From Arcanobacterium ihumii (lineage in GTDB: Bacteria; Actinomycetota; Actinomycetes; Actinomycetales; Actinomycetaceae): DNA of 64,000 bases. Of the stretch, positions 35,469-45,521 are shown piece after piece. Both the position numbers and the translations under genes were made by a program. The notes under the pieces are model-generated. The model was not told the DNA's origin. It saw only the letters and a program-made list of their open reading frames with translations, and ran no database searches. Every line of letters starts with the position of its first letter. Within the stretch, counting starts at the first letter, position 1. The DNA is taken from the NCBI RefSeq assembly GCF_900604515.1, contig NZ_UWOS01000001.1, forward strand, positions 434,001 through 498,000. Reading direction: 5' to 3'.

Positions 35469-36800
35469 TTAGACGTGGCTATCGCCGAATTCTCCGAACT
35501 TGCGGTTTTGTTTTTGGCGTTCGCTCATGGGAACCCAATCGCGTTCCGATGCACCGATATAAACCTGGCGTGGGCGACCGATCTTCTGGTTTGGATCTAG
35601 GATCAACTCACGATACTGAGCGATCCACCCCGGCAGGCGTCCCAATGCAAAGAGTGGGGTAAACATCTTGGTTGGGAAGCCCATCGCCTTGTAGATCAAA
35701 CCAGTGTAGAAGTCTACATTTGGATAGAGGCTACGCTCTACGAAGTAATCGTCTTCAAGGGCTACCTGCTCGAGCTCACGCGCCATGTCGAAGAGTTCCG
35801 AATCGCCATGGAGGCGGTCGAGGATATCGTCTGCCAGACCTTTTACGATCTTTGCACGAGGATCGTAGTTCTTGTAGACGCGGTGACCAAATCCCATCAG
35901 CTTGACGTCGTTTTGCTTGTCCTTGACCTGCTTAACGAAGCTAGGAATATCTAGTTCTTGCTCACGAATCTGCCACAGCATATTCAATACTGCTTCGTTA
36001 GCACCGCCGTGAAGTGGCCCGGAGAGAGCCCCCACACCTGCAGCAACCGAGGCGTACATATTTGCTTGCGAAGATCCAACCAAGCGAACAGTCGATGTTG
36101 AACAGTTTTGTTCGTGATCTGCATGCAGGATAAAGAGCTTATCCAATGCATTTACGATCGTCGGGTCAACGTCGTGAGTCTGATATGGAAGTCCGAATGT
36201 CATTCGGATGAAATCCTCCGTGTAAGATTTCGATGCATCTGGATACAGCAATGGTAATCCCGTAGCTCGCTTCGATGCATAGGCGATCATCGTCGGAACT
36301 TTAGCCAAGAGCAGTACCGATGCCAGATCACGCTGGTATTCGTCATGAGGATCAAGAGTATCTTCGTAATACGTTCCAAGACCAGCAATTCCTGCTTGAA
36401 GAATGGACATAGGATGCCCGTGCGATGGGAACGCTGTAAAGAAGGACTTGAAGTCTTCATGTAGAAGTGTATGACGCTTGATTCTGTGAATAAATGCTGC
36501 AAGCGAGGTGGCATCTGGTAACTCTCCATAAATGAGCAAGTAGGCAACTTCTAAGAAAGAACAGTTAGCTGCGAGCTGTTCGATTGGATAACCGCGATAG
36601 CGGAGGATGCCTTGCCCGCCATCAATGTAAGTAATTTCCGATTCACACGAAGCCGTATTTGTAAAGCCTGGGTCGAGGGTCACGCTTCCAGTTTCACTCA
36701 ACATCTGGCCAATTTTGAAGCCATCGTTGCCTTCCACTGCACGCACGCGCTCTAGGTCAAGTGTTTTTCCATCGATACTGAGTTTCGCGTTTTCTGCCAT
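35469..36800 (-). CDS. gltA: Citrate synthase
   Basis: 443 residues starting at MAENAKLSIDG with AAGGAG 6 nt upstream; seven upstream codons are excluded because that ribosome site lies within them. The three catalytic residues of type II citrate synthase are visible: His in GPLHGGANEAVL, His in MGFGHRVYKNYDPRA and Asp in YPNVDFYTGL. It condenses acetyl-CoA and oxaloacetate. With the monomeric isocitrate dehydrogenase at 61004 it shows that at least the oxidative branch of the TCA cycle to 2-oxoglutarate is encoded nearby. Single gene, with 197 bp separating it from dapC. Confidence 0.97.
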   Translation of the reverse strand: MAENAKLSIDGKTLDLERVRAVEGNDGFKIGQMLSETGSVTLDPGFTNTASCESEITYIDGGQGILRYRGYPIEQLAANCSFLEVAYLLIYGELPDATSLAAFIHRIKRHTLLHEDFKSFFTAFPSHGHPMSILQAGIAGLGTYYEDTLDPHDEYQRDLASVLLLAKVPTMIAYASKRATGLPLLYPDASKSYTEDFIRMTFGLPYQTHDVDPTIVNALDKLFILHADHEQNCSTSTVRLVGSSQANMYASVAAGVGALSGPLHGGANEAVLNMLWQIREQELDIPSFVKQVKDKQNDVKLMGFGHRVYKNYDPRAKIVKGLADDILDRLHGDSELFDMARELEQVALEDDYFVERSLYPNVDFYTGLIYKAMGFPTKMFTPLFALGRLPGWIAQYRELILDPNQKIGRPRQVYIGASERDWVPMSERQKQNRKFGEFGDSHV

Positions 36801-36997
36801 TTCATCTCCTTTTCGTTTCACAGACCCCGAAAATTGGGACCGTTCACCAACGAACGCACTGTGTAACGTGTGCTACAAATCGAGACTACCCGAAATGATT
36901 ACAAAACACCCTATGATTTCTCGATATCGAGATGATTTCTATTCAGAAATTACCGAGAGCGAAATTTTTGTCAAAGTTGTGTGACGCATTTCAGCCA

Positions 36998-38137
36998 TCA
37001 GTAGTTGATTCGTTCAAGTACCATGCCAAATTGTTTTATGCGCCGAGCCGCCTCATCAATGTCGGTGTCAGATGCGGTCAGTGAGATACGGACACGTTGA
37101 TTACCAGACTCACCATAGAAAGTTCCGGGGGCAACAACAATTCCAAGTTCGGCGAAAGCGTGAGTTAACGTCCAAGCATCGAAACCTGCCGGATGACCAG
37201 CCCAAAGATACAGCCCCGCCACCGAACACGGATCGTTTTGCAATCCTGCTTCAGTAAGTGCCGCCAGCAGTTTTTCACGACGACACCGGTACAGCTCTTT
37301 TTGAAAGACAACATGTTGACGGTCTCCAAGCGCAGCGATCATGGCGTTCTGCACTGGACCTGGCATGATAAAGCCTGCATGTTTACGAAGTTCTGTGACT
37401 GGACCTAATAGGTTAGGATCACCAGCTACAAATGCCGCCCGGTAGCCTGCTATATTCGATTCTTTTGAAAGAGAATATAAAACGATCAGTCCGCTGGGGT
37501 CACCACCGCATACCTCATCATTGAGAACTGAAGGAGCTTCAGAAACATCCCATGTCAATGACGCATAGCATTCATCGGATGCCACAATAACGTCTTTTGA
37601 TCGCGCCCAATTAATGATGCGTTTAAGTTGTTGACGGTCAAGAACGTGTCCATCTGGATTCCCAGGAGAGTTCAACCAAAGTAAGTCAATATCCGCTGGC
37701 CACATATTAGGATCGGTATCAGTGTCAATCGTGACTGTACCTGCACCAGCCAGTTTGGCACCGACGTCGTACGTGGGATAGGCACACAACGGGAACGCAA
37801 CCTTGTGTGTTGAGTCCAAACCCAACATTGCAGGCAGAAGGGCAATCATTTCCTTTGAGCCAAGCGTCGGCAAAATGGCTACCTCTGAGCTGATCCCCCG
37901 CTCAGTTTGCAACCACTGCGAAATAGAATCTATTAGTTGTTTCGAGCCCATATTCGGCGGGTAACCGTGAGCATTTGCCGAGTTCAGCAATGCATTCTGC
38001 ACAACTTCGGGAACATCATCTACCGGAGTACCAATCGTTAAATCAACCACCCCACCCGGATATAAAGCGGCGCGCTTCCGATCTGGAACAAGAGTGTCCC
38101 AAGGAAAATCCGGAAGCGCGCTACTAAATAAAGCCAT
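36998..38137 (-). CDS. dapC: Succinyldiaminopimelate aminotransferase (DapC)
   Basis: 379 residues, a fold type I PLP enzyme. The pattern LWLNSPGNPDGHVLDRQQLKRI, SDECYASLTW and YSLSKESNIAGYRAAFVAG, with the PLP-binding Lys in SLSKES, is that of actinobacterial DapC. It transfers an amino group to N-succinyl-2-amino-6-ketopimelate in the lysine/diaminopimelate pathway that feeds peptidoglycan. The ATG shares one base with the ferredoxin stop (TGATG); fdxA-dapC is a well-known actinobacterial gene pair, which supports the call over a generic aminotransferase. Confidence 0.92.
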   Translation of the reverse strand: MALFSSALPDFPWDTLVPDRKRAALYPGGVVDLTIGTPVDDVPEVVQNALLNSANAHGYPPNMGSKQLIDSISQWLQTERGISSEVAILPTLGSKEMIALLPAMLGLDSTHKVAFPLCAYPTYDVGAKLAGAGTVTIDTDTDPNMWPADIDLLWLNSPGNPDGHVLDRQQLKRIINWARSKDVIVASDECYASLTWDVSEAPSVLNDEVCGGDPSGLIVLYSLSKESNIAGYRAAFVAGDPNLLGPVTELRKHAGFIMPGPVQNAMIAALGDRQHVVFQKELYRCRREKLLAALTEAGLQNDPCSVAGLYLWAGHPAGFDAWTLTHAFAELGIVVAPGTFYGESGNQRVRISLTASDTDIDEAARRIKQFGMVLERINY

Positions 38138-38460
38138 CAGTTCTGATTCTGTGGAGGAAGTTTGGCAATGATCGGGTGGTCGCGGTTAATGACGCCAAGC
38201 TTAGCAGCGCCACCTGGTGAGCCAAGATCATCGAAGAATTCGACGTTTGCTTTGTAGTAGTCCGACCACTCATCTGGGAGATCATCTTCGTAATAGATCG
38301 CCTCTACGGGACATACTGGTTCACATGCACCACAGTCGACACACTCGTCTGGATGAATATATAACGTACGTTCACCTTCATAAATGCAATCAACTGGGCA
38401 TTCGTCTACACACGCCCGGTCTTTAAAATCAACACACGGCTGCGCGATAATGTACGTCAC
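38137..38460 (-). CDS. fdxA: 7Fe ferredoxin
   Basis: 107 residues. [60 protein letters not shown] carries the Cys set for one [3Fe-4S] and one [4Fe-4S] cluster (C-x7-C-x3-CP and CxxCxxCxxxCP, where the first site lacks one ligand). The acidic C-terminal tail is normal for FdxA. It is an electron carrier of the cytoplasm. Overlaps dapC by one base; fdxA-dapC pairing recurs in Actinobacteria. Confidence 0.96.
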   Translation of the reverse strand: MTYIIAQPCVDFKDRACVDECPVDCIYEGERTLYIHPDECVDCGACEPVCPVEAIYYEDDLPDEWSDYYKANVEFFDDLGSPGGAAKLGVINRDHPIIAKLPPQNQN

Positions 38461-38547
38461 GTCGTCTCCAATTCTTTAAGAATTCTTGAATTTCTTTACT
38501 TCAAGTATCGTCGTTTTTCTCGGTTCATGCCAATATTAGGACGCAAA

Positions 38548-40326
38548 TCATTGGCATACAGATCCATTTTGAGGATTGTAATGCCACGTCAGCTTCGAAT
38601 CCTCATGTACATCCCCCTGCAAACTTACTTTACGTCCAACCGTAATGGTAAAACCAGGGTTTCCGGGCCCATACGGAGTACAGTCTTTCTTAGTATTAAT
38701 TTCGTCCTTGGCAGGAACGATATTTTGGCGCGGACCGCTCCAAATCTGTACGTCCCAATGTTTGGTAGACCATAGCTTCGTAACGAGCTGTCCGCCTGAA
38801 ACATAGGAATCTACCACTGCACCATAGGGTGTATTATTCTTCCAGATCATATTGACTTGGCCAGACCATAGGGTTGATTCCATCCCCGCAGGATAGCGTG
38901 AGTAATACTGGGTGTGCGGGCGATGCTCAACGTCAACCATTCCAGCACGGTAGCCAACATTAAAAGTGTTGGTAGAAAGCTGCGAAAGTCCACCGCCAAC
39001 AGCTTCGGAACCAAAACCATCGAGTAATACACCAGAGCTTACAAAACCGTTTTCAGTGGTAATCGGACTCAACAGCTTCTCAAGGTTGAACTCCTCTCCA
39101 GGTTTAATAACCTGGTTCGAGACTTTACCCGAGCCTACCTTCAAGTTGGTTGTACGTACGGCATCCGACGTAATCGGGGTGGAGATTTCAGAAACAACTT
39201 CCTTAATTCCCATCTTCTGCGCTGCTTCGGTTGTAAATTCTGGTTCGCCGTTTATTACTTCCGGTTTCAACGTGCGATCGCTCTGAGTGCCAATTGCAAG
39301 TAAGTCTGTTGAGAGCTTATCCATATTCACGACTTCACCGGGCTGGGACGGAATAATCGTAGGCGTGGTGTGATTGACGATCTCAATTCGAGCGTCTACC
39401 GGATCTTTCAGAAGTCCACCAGACTTTCCACGCAGCGTCTCTTTGAAAACCTGTTGATTTGCAGTAACGCTAAGTTTGCCATCCTTTGCTTCAAAATTTA
39501 GGAATGTACCTAGGTCAGCTGGCTCAAGCGTGATCACTTTTTCACGTAGCATAACCGAAACCGGTTTCGAAATTATCGGCTTTACCGACTCCTTGACGAA
39601 AGCTGCCATCTTCTCGTTCGTCACCTGCGGAGCCGCAGTTTTGCTTGGGAGCGTAAGCTCTTTCGAGCCATTAAACCAATTTTCTTTGAGGTACGACGAC
39701 GCTTGGGCAAGGTCGATCTGCACGCCGTCCTTTGCCTGTGTAGTAACGACGTCTGCCTTCGCTTTATCGAAACTGATCGTCGGTTCTACTGGATCACTCG
39801 AAAGCTCTTTAACTTTTGGTTCTAAAGCAGCTTTAAGTCTCGCTTCATCGACCTTTGCCACCGCCGTCGTCGTTGCACCGCCACCAAAGTGAGCGAAAAT
39901 GCGAGCTGGGTTGAGGGAGAAACCGACTAGCTGATTGAGGGACGCGTCTGGGTCAATCTGCAACGCGGCATCCGTCGGGTTGAAAGGAACAGGTTTAGAG
40001 GCGTTCTTAGCACTAAGGGATTTTGGTTGTTCGGTTTGAGACTTCAACCCCTCAGAAATCTTGCTCGCAGCTTCGTCTTTAGTAAGTCCCCCAACTGGAA
40101 TACCAGATACTTGTGTATTCGATGGAATTCGTTCACCTAGATAAAAGGCAAGTCCGATATAGGCAAGAACCAGGACTAAAAGTGTGCCGATCCCACCAAA
40201 AAGCCAGCGTCGTTGCGCTCGGGTTTTACTCCGTTTCTGGGCGTTTAATTCTCCGGTGCGCTCAGCATCCCAATTCCAATAGCTTCCAGAGTTGTTGGGT
40301 TCTGTAGGTTCTTTTCCTTGAGACAC
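38548..40326 (-). CDS. VanW-domain membrane-anchored cell wall protein
   Basis: 592 residues. A short cytoplasmic tail with basic residues (KRSKTRAQRRWLFGG) leads to one membrane helix at about 44-66, then extracellular domains of the peptidoglycan-binding-4 type (GGLTKDEAASKISEGLK), and a VanW domain at about 390-540 (VIKPGEEFNLEKLLSPITTENGF, GGGLSQLSTNTFNVGYRAGM, HRPHTQYYSRYPAGMESTLW). The order resembles YoaR-like proteins of Gram-positive bacteria. The biochemical role of VanW is unknown; the name does not imply vancomycin resistance, and no van genes are near. Probable wall-associated function. Third gene of the leftward typA run. Confidence 0.85.
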   Translation of the reverse strand: MSQGKEPTEPNNSGSYWNWDAERTGELNAQKRSKTRAQRRWLFGGIGTLLVLVLAYIGLAFYLGERIPSNTQVSGIPVGGLTKDEAASKISEGLKSQTEQPKSLSAKNASKPVPFNPTDAALQIDPDASLNQLVGFSLNPARIFAHFGGGATTTAVAKVDEARLKAALEPKVKELSSDPVEPTISFDKAKADVVTTQAKDGVQIDLAQASSYLKENWFNGSKELTLPSKTAAPQVTNEKMAAFVKESVKPIISKPVSVMLREKVITLEPADLGTFLNFEAKDGKLSVTANQQVFKETLRGKSGGLLKDPVDARIEIVNHTTPTIIPSQPGEVVNMDKLSTDLLAIGTQSDRTLKPEVINGEPEFTTEAAQKMGIKEVVSEISTPITSDAVRTTNLKVGSGKVSNQVIKPGEEFNLEKLLSPITTENGFVSSGVLLDGFGSEAVGGGLSQLSTNTFNVGYRAGMVDVEHRPHTQYYSRYPAGMESTLWSGQVNMIWKNNTPYGAVVDSYVSGGQLVTKLWSTKHWDVQIWSGPRQNIVPAKDEINTKKDCTPYGPGNPGFTITVGRKVSLQGDVHEDSKLTWHYNPQNGSVCQ

Positions 40327-40417
40327 TGCGTTCCTTCCCTCTTAACTGCTCGGTACGAGCATCTCTTATGCGTCAGACCCCACATTTCGTGCGAGGAGAC
40401 CACACGTTTTCCTCATC

Positions 40418-40870
40418 TTAAAGCGTCGGCTGATTTTCTTCCGAGTAATTTTCGAGATTTTCTCGATCTGTTGCAGATTCGTTATCGGACACGATTGTCA
40501 ATTGGTTTGTCTTCGCGTGGGAGCGTCGTGATGCCACATCCAGCCCAATCATCGTTAAAACAGAAACGACGACGGAGCCGAGGATCCATGCGTGCGCACG
40601 GTAGTCTTGCGCAAGTGCAAGTACATCGTTGCTAGTGCGAAGAAAGAAAACTGCAATAGTAACGAAGCACATCGTCAGAGCGAAGCTAAACGAAGAAAGA
40701 AACTTGCCAATTTCATAGGAGAACCATGTTCCAGCCGCAACAAGCGCTGCAGCCAGAACAAGACCTAACCATGGAAGATTGACCGGACCAGCTTGAACGA
40801 CAGCTCCAACAAGCGAAGTGAGCGCGCCAAGGAAACCCCCGAGGAGAACCTTAGCAACGGTTTTCTTCAT
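40418..40870 (-). CDS. Small four-helix membrane protein of unknown function
   Basis: 150 residues from the second ATG (MKKTVAKVLLGGFLG), which has AAGGA at 9 nt, whereas the ATG two codons earlier has the same site at only 3 nt. Four hydrophobic segments (about 7-29, 33-50, 58-78, 92-112) are followed by a hydrophilic, acidic C-terminal tail of about 38 residues. I do not recognise a family with certainty. It sits 33 nt behind typA and 91 nt ahead of the VanW-domain gene, so it is likely expressed with them. A role in the membrane is all that can be said. Confidence 0.75.
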   Translation of the reverse strand: MKKTVAKVLLGGFLGALTSLVGAVVQAGPVNLPWLGLVLAAALVAAGTWFSYEIGKFLSSFSFALTMCFVTIAVFFLRTSNDVLALAQDYRAHAWILGSVVVSVLTMIGLDVASRRSHAKTNQLTIVSDNESATDRENLENYSEENQPTL

Positions 40871-40903
40871 GACCATTGATCCTTATCATCGAGGGGCTAA
40901 AAC

Positions 40904-42829
40904 TTAGGAGCGAGCAGCACGCTTACGACGTGCAGCTTCACGCTGTCGATCCGAGGTATTGAGGATTACCTTGCGGATACGGACGGTTTCAGGAGTAACT
41001 TCGATGCATTCGTCGTCAGCCGCGAATTCGATGGATTCTTCCAAGGTAAGCTGACGGCTAGCTTGGAGAGTTTCGAACACGTCCGCGGTCGCCGAACGCA
41101 TATTCGTCATTTCTTTCGCCTTGACGACGTTCACTTCCATATCTTCATTGCGTGGGTTTTCACCAACAACTTGCCCTTCATAGGTTTCGTCGCCAGGAAC
41201 CACGAAGAAGGTTCCACGATCTTCAAGACGTTGCAACGAGAACGCAGTGATCTGACCAGAGCGATCAGAAACCAAAGATCCGGTGGTGCGGGATTCGATG
41301 TCCCCTGCCCACGGCTGGTAACCCTCAGAGATCGACGCAGCGATTCCAGTTCCACGAGTTTGAGTCAGGAACTGAGTACGGAAACCGATCATTCCTCGCG
41401 AAGGAAGGAGGAATTCCATGCGAACCCAACCGGTACCGTGATTGGACATCGTGGTCATCTGTCCTTTTCGAGCTGCCATGAGCTGAGTAACTGCACCGAG
41501 ATATTCTTCTGGAACATCGATAGTTGCGCGCTCCCATGGCTCGTAAATCTTGCCATCAATAATCTTCTTAACAACCTGTGGCTTTCCAACTGTAAGCTCG
41601 AAACCTTCACGGCGCATTGTCTCAACCAAAATCGCGAGCGCAAGTTCGCCACGGTCTTGGACTTCCCAAGCATCCGGACGATCGGTAGGCAGAACGCGAA
41701 TCGAAACGTTTCCAATAAGTTCTTGAGTCAAACGATCACGTACCTGGCGTGCAGTGAGTTTGTGCCCCTTAACTTTGCCGGCGAGTGGAGAGGTGTTGAT
41801 TCCGATCGTCATCGAGATCGCAGGATCATCAACGTGGATTCGCGGCATCGGCAGTGGATTTTCAACATCAACGAGCGTTTCACCAATCGTGATGTTCGGA
41901 ATTCCTGCGATAGCAACGATGTCTCCCGGTCCTGCTGATTCAGCTGGTAAACGCTCCAAGCCTTCGGTGCGCAAAAGCTCGGTAACGTGTACGCGCTCCA
42001 AAGCCGAGTCTGGGCCGTCCATTAAACCAACCCAAGAATTCTTCTTCAATTCACCAGAGTAGATACGAACCAGCGCCAAACGACCCAAGAAAGGTGAGGC
42101 GTCAAGGTTCGTCACCTGAGCGACGAGCGGTGCTTCTTCGTCATAAGAAGGAGCTGGAATATATTCCAAAATCGCACGGAACAGTGGCTCCAAGTTAGGA
42201 TTGGCTGGAAGTTCACCGTCAGCAGGCTGCTCGGTATCTGCATGGCCCGCCTTCGCAGCTGCGAAGATGGTTGGGATCTCGAGGATGCGATCAAGATCAA
42301 GTCCATCGGTATCTTCAATATCCGCTGCGAGGTTCAAAAGTAGATCTTGAGTTTCGGAAACGACTTCATCAATCCGAGCATCCCGACGATCAACCTTGTT
42401 GATGACTGGGATAACCGGGAGGTTAGCTTCAAGCGCCTTACGCAATACGAAGCGAGTCTGAGGAAGTGGTCCTTCAGATGCATCCACCAACAACACAACA
42501 CCGTCCACCATGGACAATCCGCGTTCAACTTCGCCGGAGAAATCCGCGTGTCCCGGGGTGTCGATAACGTTAATGACTACACCTTCAGGCGCACCGAAGT
42601 CAGCTGCCGACGGTCCGGTATAGGTAATCGCTGTGTTCTTTGCAAGAATCGTAATTCCCTTTTCGCGTTCCAGATCGCCTGAATCCATAACGCGTTCACC
42701 GGTCTTTTCAACGGTTGCACGCTGATCAAATGCTCCACCTTGCCAGAGCATGGCATCCACCAAAGTGGTCTTTCCGTGGTCAACGTGGGCTACGATGGCA
42801 ACATTTCGCAGGTCGCTGCGTACGGTCAT
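40904..42829 (-). CDS. typA: Ribosome-associated GTPase TypA/BipA
   Basis: 641 residues from the ATG of [30 protein letters not shown]; 33 upstream codons lack similarity. G1 [10 protein letters not shown]2 region [14 protein letters not shown]3 DTPGHADF, G4 NKVD and G5 AAKAG are intact. The C-terminal part contains the EF-G-like domains and the [19 protein letters not shown] stretch special to TypA. It binds ribosomes and supports growth under stress, for example at low temperature. First gene of a leftward run that includes the membrane, VanW-domain, fdxA and dapC genes, with gaps of 33 to 91 nt. Confidence 0.96.
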   Translation of the reverse strand: MTVRSDLRNVAIVAHVDHGKTTLVDAMLWQGGAFDQRATVEKTGERVMDSGDLEREKGITILAKNTAITYTGPSAADFGAPEGVVINVIDTPGHADFSGEVERGLSMVDGVVLLVDASEGPLPQTRFVLRKALEANLPVIPVINKVDRRDARIDEVVSETQDLLLNLAADIEDTDGLDLDRILEIPTIFAAAKAGHADTEQPADGELPANPNLEPLFRAILEYIPAPSYDEEAPLVAQVTNLDASPFLGRLALVRIYSGELKKNSWVGLMDGPDSALERVHVTELLRTEGLERLPAESAGPGDIVAIAGIPNITIGETLVDVENPLPMPRIHVDDPAISMTIGINTSPLAGKVKGHKLTARQVRDRLTQELIGNVSIRVLPTDRPDAWEVQDRGELALAILVETMRREGFELTVGKPQVVKKIIDGKIYEPWERATIDVPEEYLGAVTQLMAARKGQMTTMSNHGTGWVRMEFLLPSRGMIGFRTQFLTQTRGTGIAASISEGYQPWAGDIESRTTGSLVSDRSGQITAFSLQRLEDRGTFFVVPGDETYEGQVVGENPRNEDMEVNVVKAKEMTNMRSATADVFETLQASRQLTLEESIEFAADDECIEVTPETVRIRKVILNTSDRQREAARRKRAARS

Positions 42830-43094
42830 AAGCGTTTTCTCATTTCTTTGAAGCTTGCGCATCAAGTTATCTCGAAGCTTTCCTTTGAATCGTGAAGCTT
42901 TTTCTTGTGAAGCCTTGAGGCACTTCAAAACAAGATTCCGAAAGCGGTGCGCAAAGTGCCAGCGTGGAAATCCTACGCTGTTCTAGTTGTTTGCTACCAG
43001 ATAAAGGACCTAAGTGCGAGCGAAAGAACACTGATGAACCGATCACTTTCTCACGAACTTTACCCTCACTCAATAAATTTGGAACAATCATCCT

Positions 43095-43751
43095 ATGACG
43101 TATGTTTTGCGAGGAAAAGGCACCCGCCTTTACGGATTTGCTTTGATCATTCTTGCGGTGGTTATCATCGCTGGTTCTACTATTAACGGTGGCTGGCGAG
43201 AAGGGCTTTTTGCCCTGCCACTTTCCACCACAGTCACTGCGGTTGCTTGGCTCGCCTATTTCAATCCACGTTTAGCCGTTACGAATCTTAGCTCTCAGGA
43301 GAGCACTACCCCCACTGCTAACGGCACCTCCGCTGGATTGTATATCGTTAACCCTGCCCGTACCTTTGTTGTTCCCTGGAACGACCTTGATTACGTTGAA
43401 AACCGTTGGGGAATGGTTGTTCACACCGTTTCGGGCAAAACAATCCATGTTTGGGCGATCCCTTCCCGTGCCGGCATCTTCGAAAACTCAGTCCGAGAAT
43501 CAAAGGTCGTAGAATCCGACGTCGACTGGAATGCTGACGCCAGTTCTTACGTTCCCTTGATCGTTTCCGTTCGCCGTGCAATTTTGATCGTTGAAAGCCA
43601 GCATGCCCGGTTAAAGAGTGCGCTTAAGAAGCACACGAATCAACGTCGTGCACTGGATCCCATTGATCCAACCACTACCACTTCGTTCAATGTTCTTCCA
43701 CTAGCCTTTTTATTAGTTTCGCTCGCATCGGCGATCTATATGTGGCTCTGA
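43095..43751 (+). CDS. PH-domain-containing membrane protein
   Basis: 218 residues. Two N-terminal helices (about 12-32 and 38-58) and one at the extreme C-terminus (VLPLAFLLVSLASAIYMWL). Between them, residues about 60-135 fit a bacterial PH-like domain (NPRLAVTNL..., GLYIVNPARTFVVPWNDLDYVENRWGMVVHTVSGKTIHVWAIPSR), as commonly annotated in Actinobacteria. Function unknown. GGAAC about 8 nt before the ATG. Single gene, divergent from typA and convergent with the ABC exporter genes. Confidence 0.75.
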   Translation: MTYVLRGKGTRLYGFALIILAVVIIAGSTINGGWREGLFALPLSTTVTAVAWLAYFNPRLAVTNLSSQESTTPTANGTSAGLYIVNPARTFVVPWNDLDYVENRWGMVVHTVSGKTIHVWAIPSRAGIFENSVRESKVVESDVDWNADASSYVPLIVSVRRAILIVESQHARLKSALKKHTNQRRALDPIDPTTTTSFNVLPLAFLLVSLASAIYMWL

Positions 43752-43790
43752 CCTGGTGCATCGAAAGCTATTGGCTGTACGTATCTGTAC

Positions 43791-45521
43791 CTAGTCCTTC
43801 TGCCAGGTATTCCACAAAGAGGCATATTCGCCACCGCGTTCAACCAGCTCGAAGTGAGAACCGAGCTCTGCGATTCCACCGTCGATAAGAACCGCAACCC
43901 GATCAGCGTCGTAAGCAGTGTAAAGTCGGTGGGCAATCGAAATAACTGTACGCCCTTCCAAAACCCGCGCCAATGCTTGTTCCGCACTTCGTGCAGCTGT
44001 CGGGTCGAGCAAAGAAGTTGCTTCGTCCAAGACTAATACTTGTGGATCGAGTAAGACGATACGAGCCAATGCCAGTTGCTGGGCACGATCTGGTGGAAGT
44101 TCAAGCTTTCCTGAGCCTACTTCGGTTTCAATTCCATCAGGCATGGTGTAAACCCACATCGCATCCACTGCTTGAAGTGCGTTGCGTAATTCAAGGTCGG
44201 TCGCTTGAGGAGCAGCAAGCCTAAGGTTTTCTGCGATTGTTCCCACAAAGATATGGTTTTCCTGCGTCACAAGAGCAACCGTTTTGTGAAGCACTTTCTC
44301 AGCGAGTCGAGTTACTTCTACCCCACCGATCTCAACGCTTCCCTTGGTGGGTGGGTTGATACCAGCAATTAATCGGCCTAATGTTGATTTACCCGAACCA
44401 GATGGACCAACGATGGTGAGGCGTTCGCCTTCTACCACGTCAAGCGAGATGTTTTTAAGAACTGGTCTTCCCACTCGGTATTCGAAGTTAACGTCACGGA
44501 CCACAACGGCGTCGCCCTGCGGAGTTTGACCACTGGCAAGGCGATCGTAGCTGATTTCCGAGACTCCGAAAATTCGGGCGAAAGCAACGTGGGCGAATTG
44601 TACCTCGTCTGTCCACCACGAAAGTTCTTCAATCGGCCAACGCAGTTGTTGGACGTATAGAGTAACCGTTACAACTGCACCCGCAGTAGTAAGCCCTAAA
44701 CCAACCAGCCAGCTACCCCACAACACCGATATCAGAATTGGAGAAATCAGCACGATTGCGGTTTGGGCCCCGAAAATCGAACGCATCCACGCGGTGTAGC
44801 GCTCGTTAACCCACATTTCCTTCAAGATGGTGGTTGTACGGTTAATTCGGTTTGATCGCATGAACATGGAGTCAACAGTTTCTGAATGTTCAACGGTTTC
44901 AGTTACGTCGCCATTGAATTCTGCCGTCAATGCCGAGGTTGCGAGGTAAGCGGCGATGGATCTGCGCAGGTATTTGCGTAGCACAAAGAACATCGGTACA
45001 AAGGCAAGGAGCACAACGATACCGACTCGAATATCCGTTGCAACCGCTGCGCCAACCGTTACCAAGATAGTCAAGCTCAGCACGGTAATTCGCGAGATTC
45101 CTTGACGAATCACGAATTCAACCCGATCGATGTCCGACGTCGTTCGCCCAAGTAGGTCACCCGTTCCAGCCGCTTCTACCACAGACAGCGGAAGGTGCGT
45201 GATTGCATCGACGAGGTTAATGCGCATCTCATGGAACATTTTTTGACCGAGCACGCGAGCGCGATAGTCCGCCAACCAAGCCACCGATGCCTGGAACAGA
45301 ACCGCCACGATCAAGATGTAGATATTTTGTTTGACCAGCGCGAAGCTCTTGCCCTGGGCCACATAGTCAATCGTGACTCCAATAATCCACGGAGTAACAA
45401 TGGATGCAAGAGCAACGAGTACTTGCAGTCCCAATGTGAGCGCGAATTCGGCTTTGAACTTACGAATCAGTGCTGAGATCTCACGCAGAACAGTTTTATT
45501 TGAAGCAATAGGAAGTTTCAT
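43791..45521 (-). CDS. ABC exporter half-transporter (intact Walker motifs, degenerate signature)
   Basis: 576 residues: six membrane helices (about 25-300) then an ATPase domain. Walker A GPSGSGKST is at 372-380, Q-loop Gln at 420, Walker B VLVLDE at 495-500 and switch His531, all intact. The signature motif, normally LSGGQ, reads LELPP at 473-477. Its partner, encoded just upstream, has a good signature but lost its Walker A. The pair therefore forms one complete ATP site and one dead site. The ATG shares one base with the partner's stop (TAATG) and has AGGAGAA upstream. Substrate is unknown; such heterodimers export drugs, peptides or lipids. Confidence 0.92.
   Translation of the reverse strand: MKLPIASNKTVLREISALIRKFKAEFALTLGLQVLVALASIVTPWIIGVTIDYVAQGKSFALVKQNIYILIVAVLFQASVAWLADYRARVLGQKMFHEMRINLVDAITHLPLSVVEAAGTGDLLGRTTSDIDRVEFVIRQGISRITVLSLTILVTVGAAVATDIRVGIVVLLAFVPMFFVLRKYLRRSIAAYLATSALTAEFNGDVTETVEHSETVDSMFMRSNRINRTTTILKEMWVNERYTAWMRSIFGAQTAIVLISPILISVLWGSWLVGLGLTTAGAVVTVTLYVQQLRWPIEELSWWTDEVQFAHVAFARIFGVSEISYDRLASGQTPQGDAVVVRDVNFEYRVGRPVLKNISLDVVEGERLTIVGPSGSGKSTLGRLIAGINPPTKGSVEIGGVEVTRLAEKVLHKTVALVTQENHIFVGTIAENLRLAAPQATDLELRNALQAVDAMWVYTMPDGIETEVGSGKLELPPDRAQQLALARIVLLDPQVLVLDEATSLLDPTAARSAEQALARVLEGRTVISIAHRLYTAYDADRVAVLIDGGIAELGSHFELVERGGEYASLWNTWQKD

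Noticed and set aside
38548-40326. VanW domain as a sign of vancomycin resistance
   Set aside because: VanW occurs widely in Gram-positive wall proteins; none of the resistance genes (vanH, vanA/B, vanX) or a VanRS pair lies next to it.
41063-41938. 291-codon open frame opposite to typA
   Set aside because: Entirely antisense to typA, composition is Arg/His/Ser-rich without any domain; a shadow frame.
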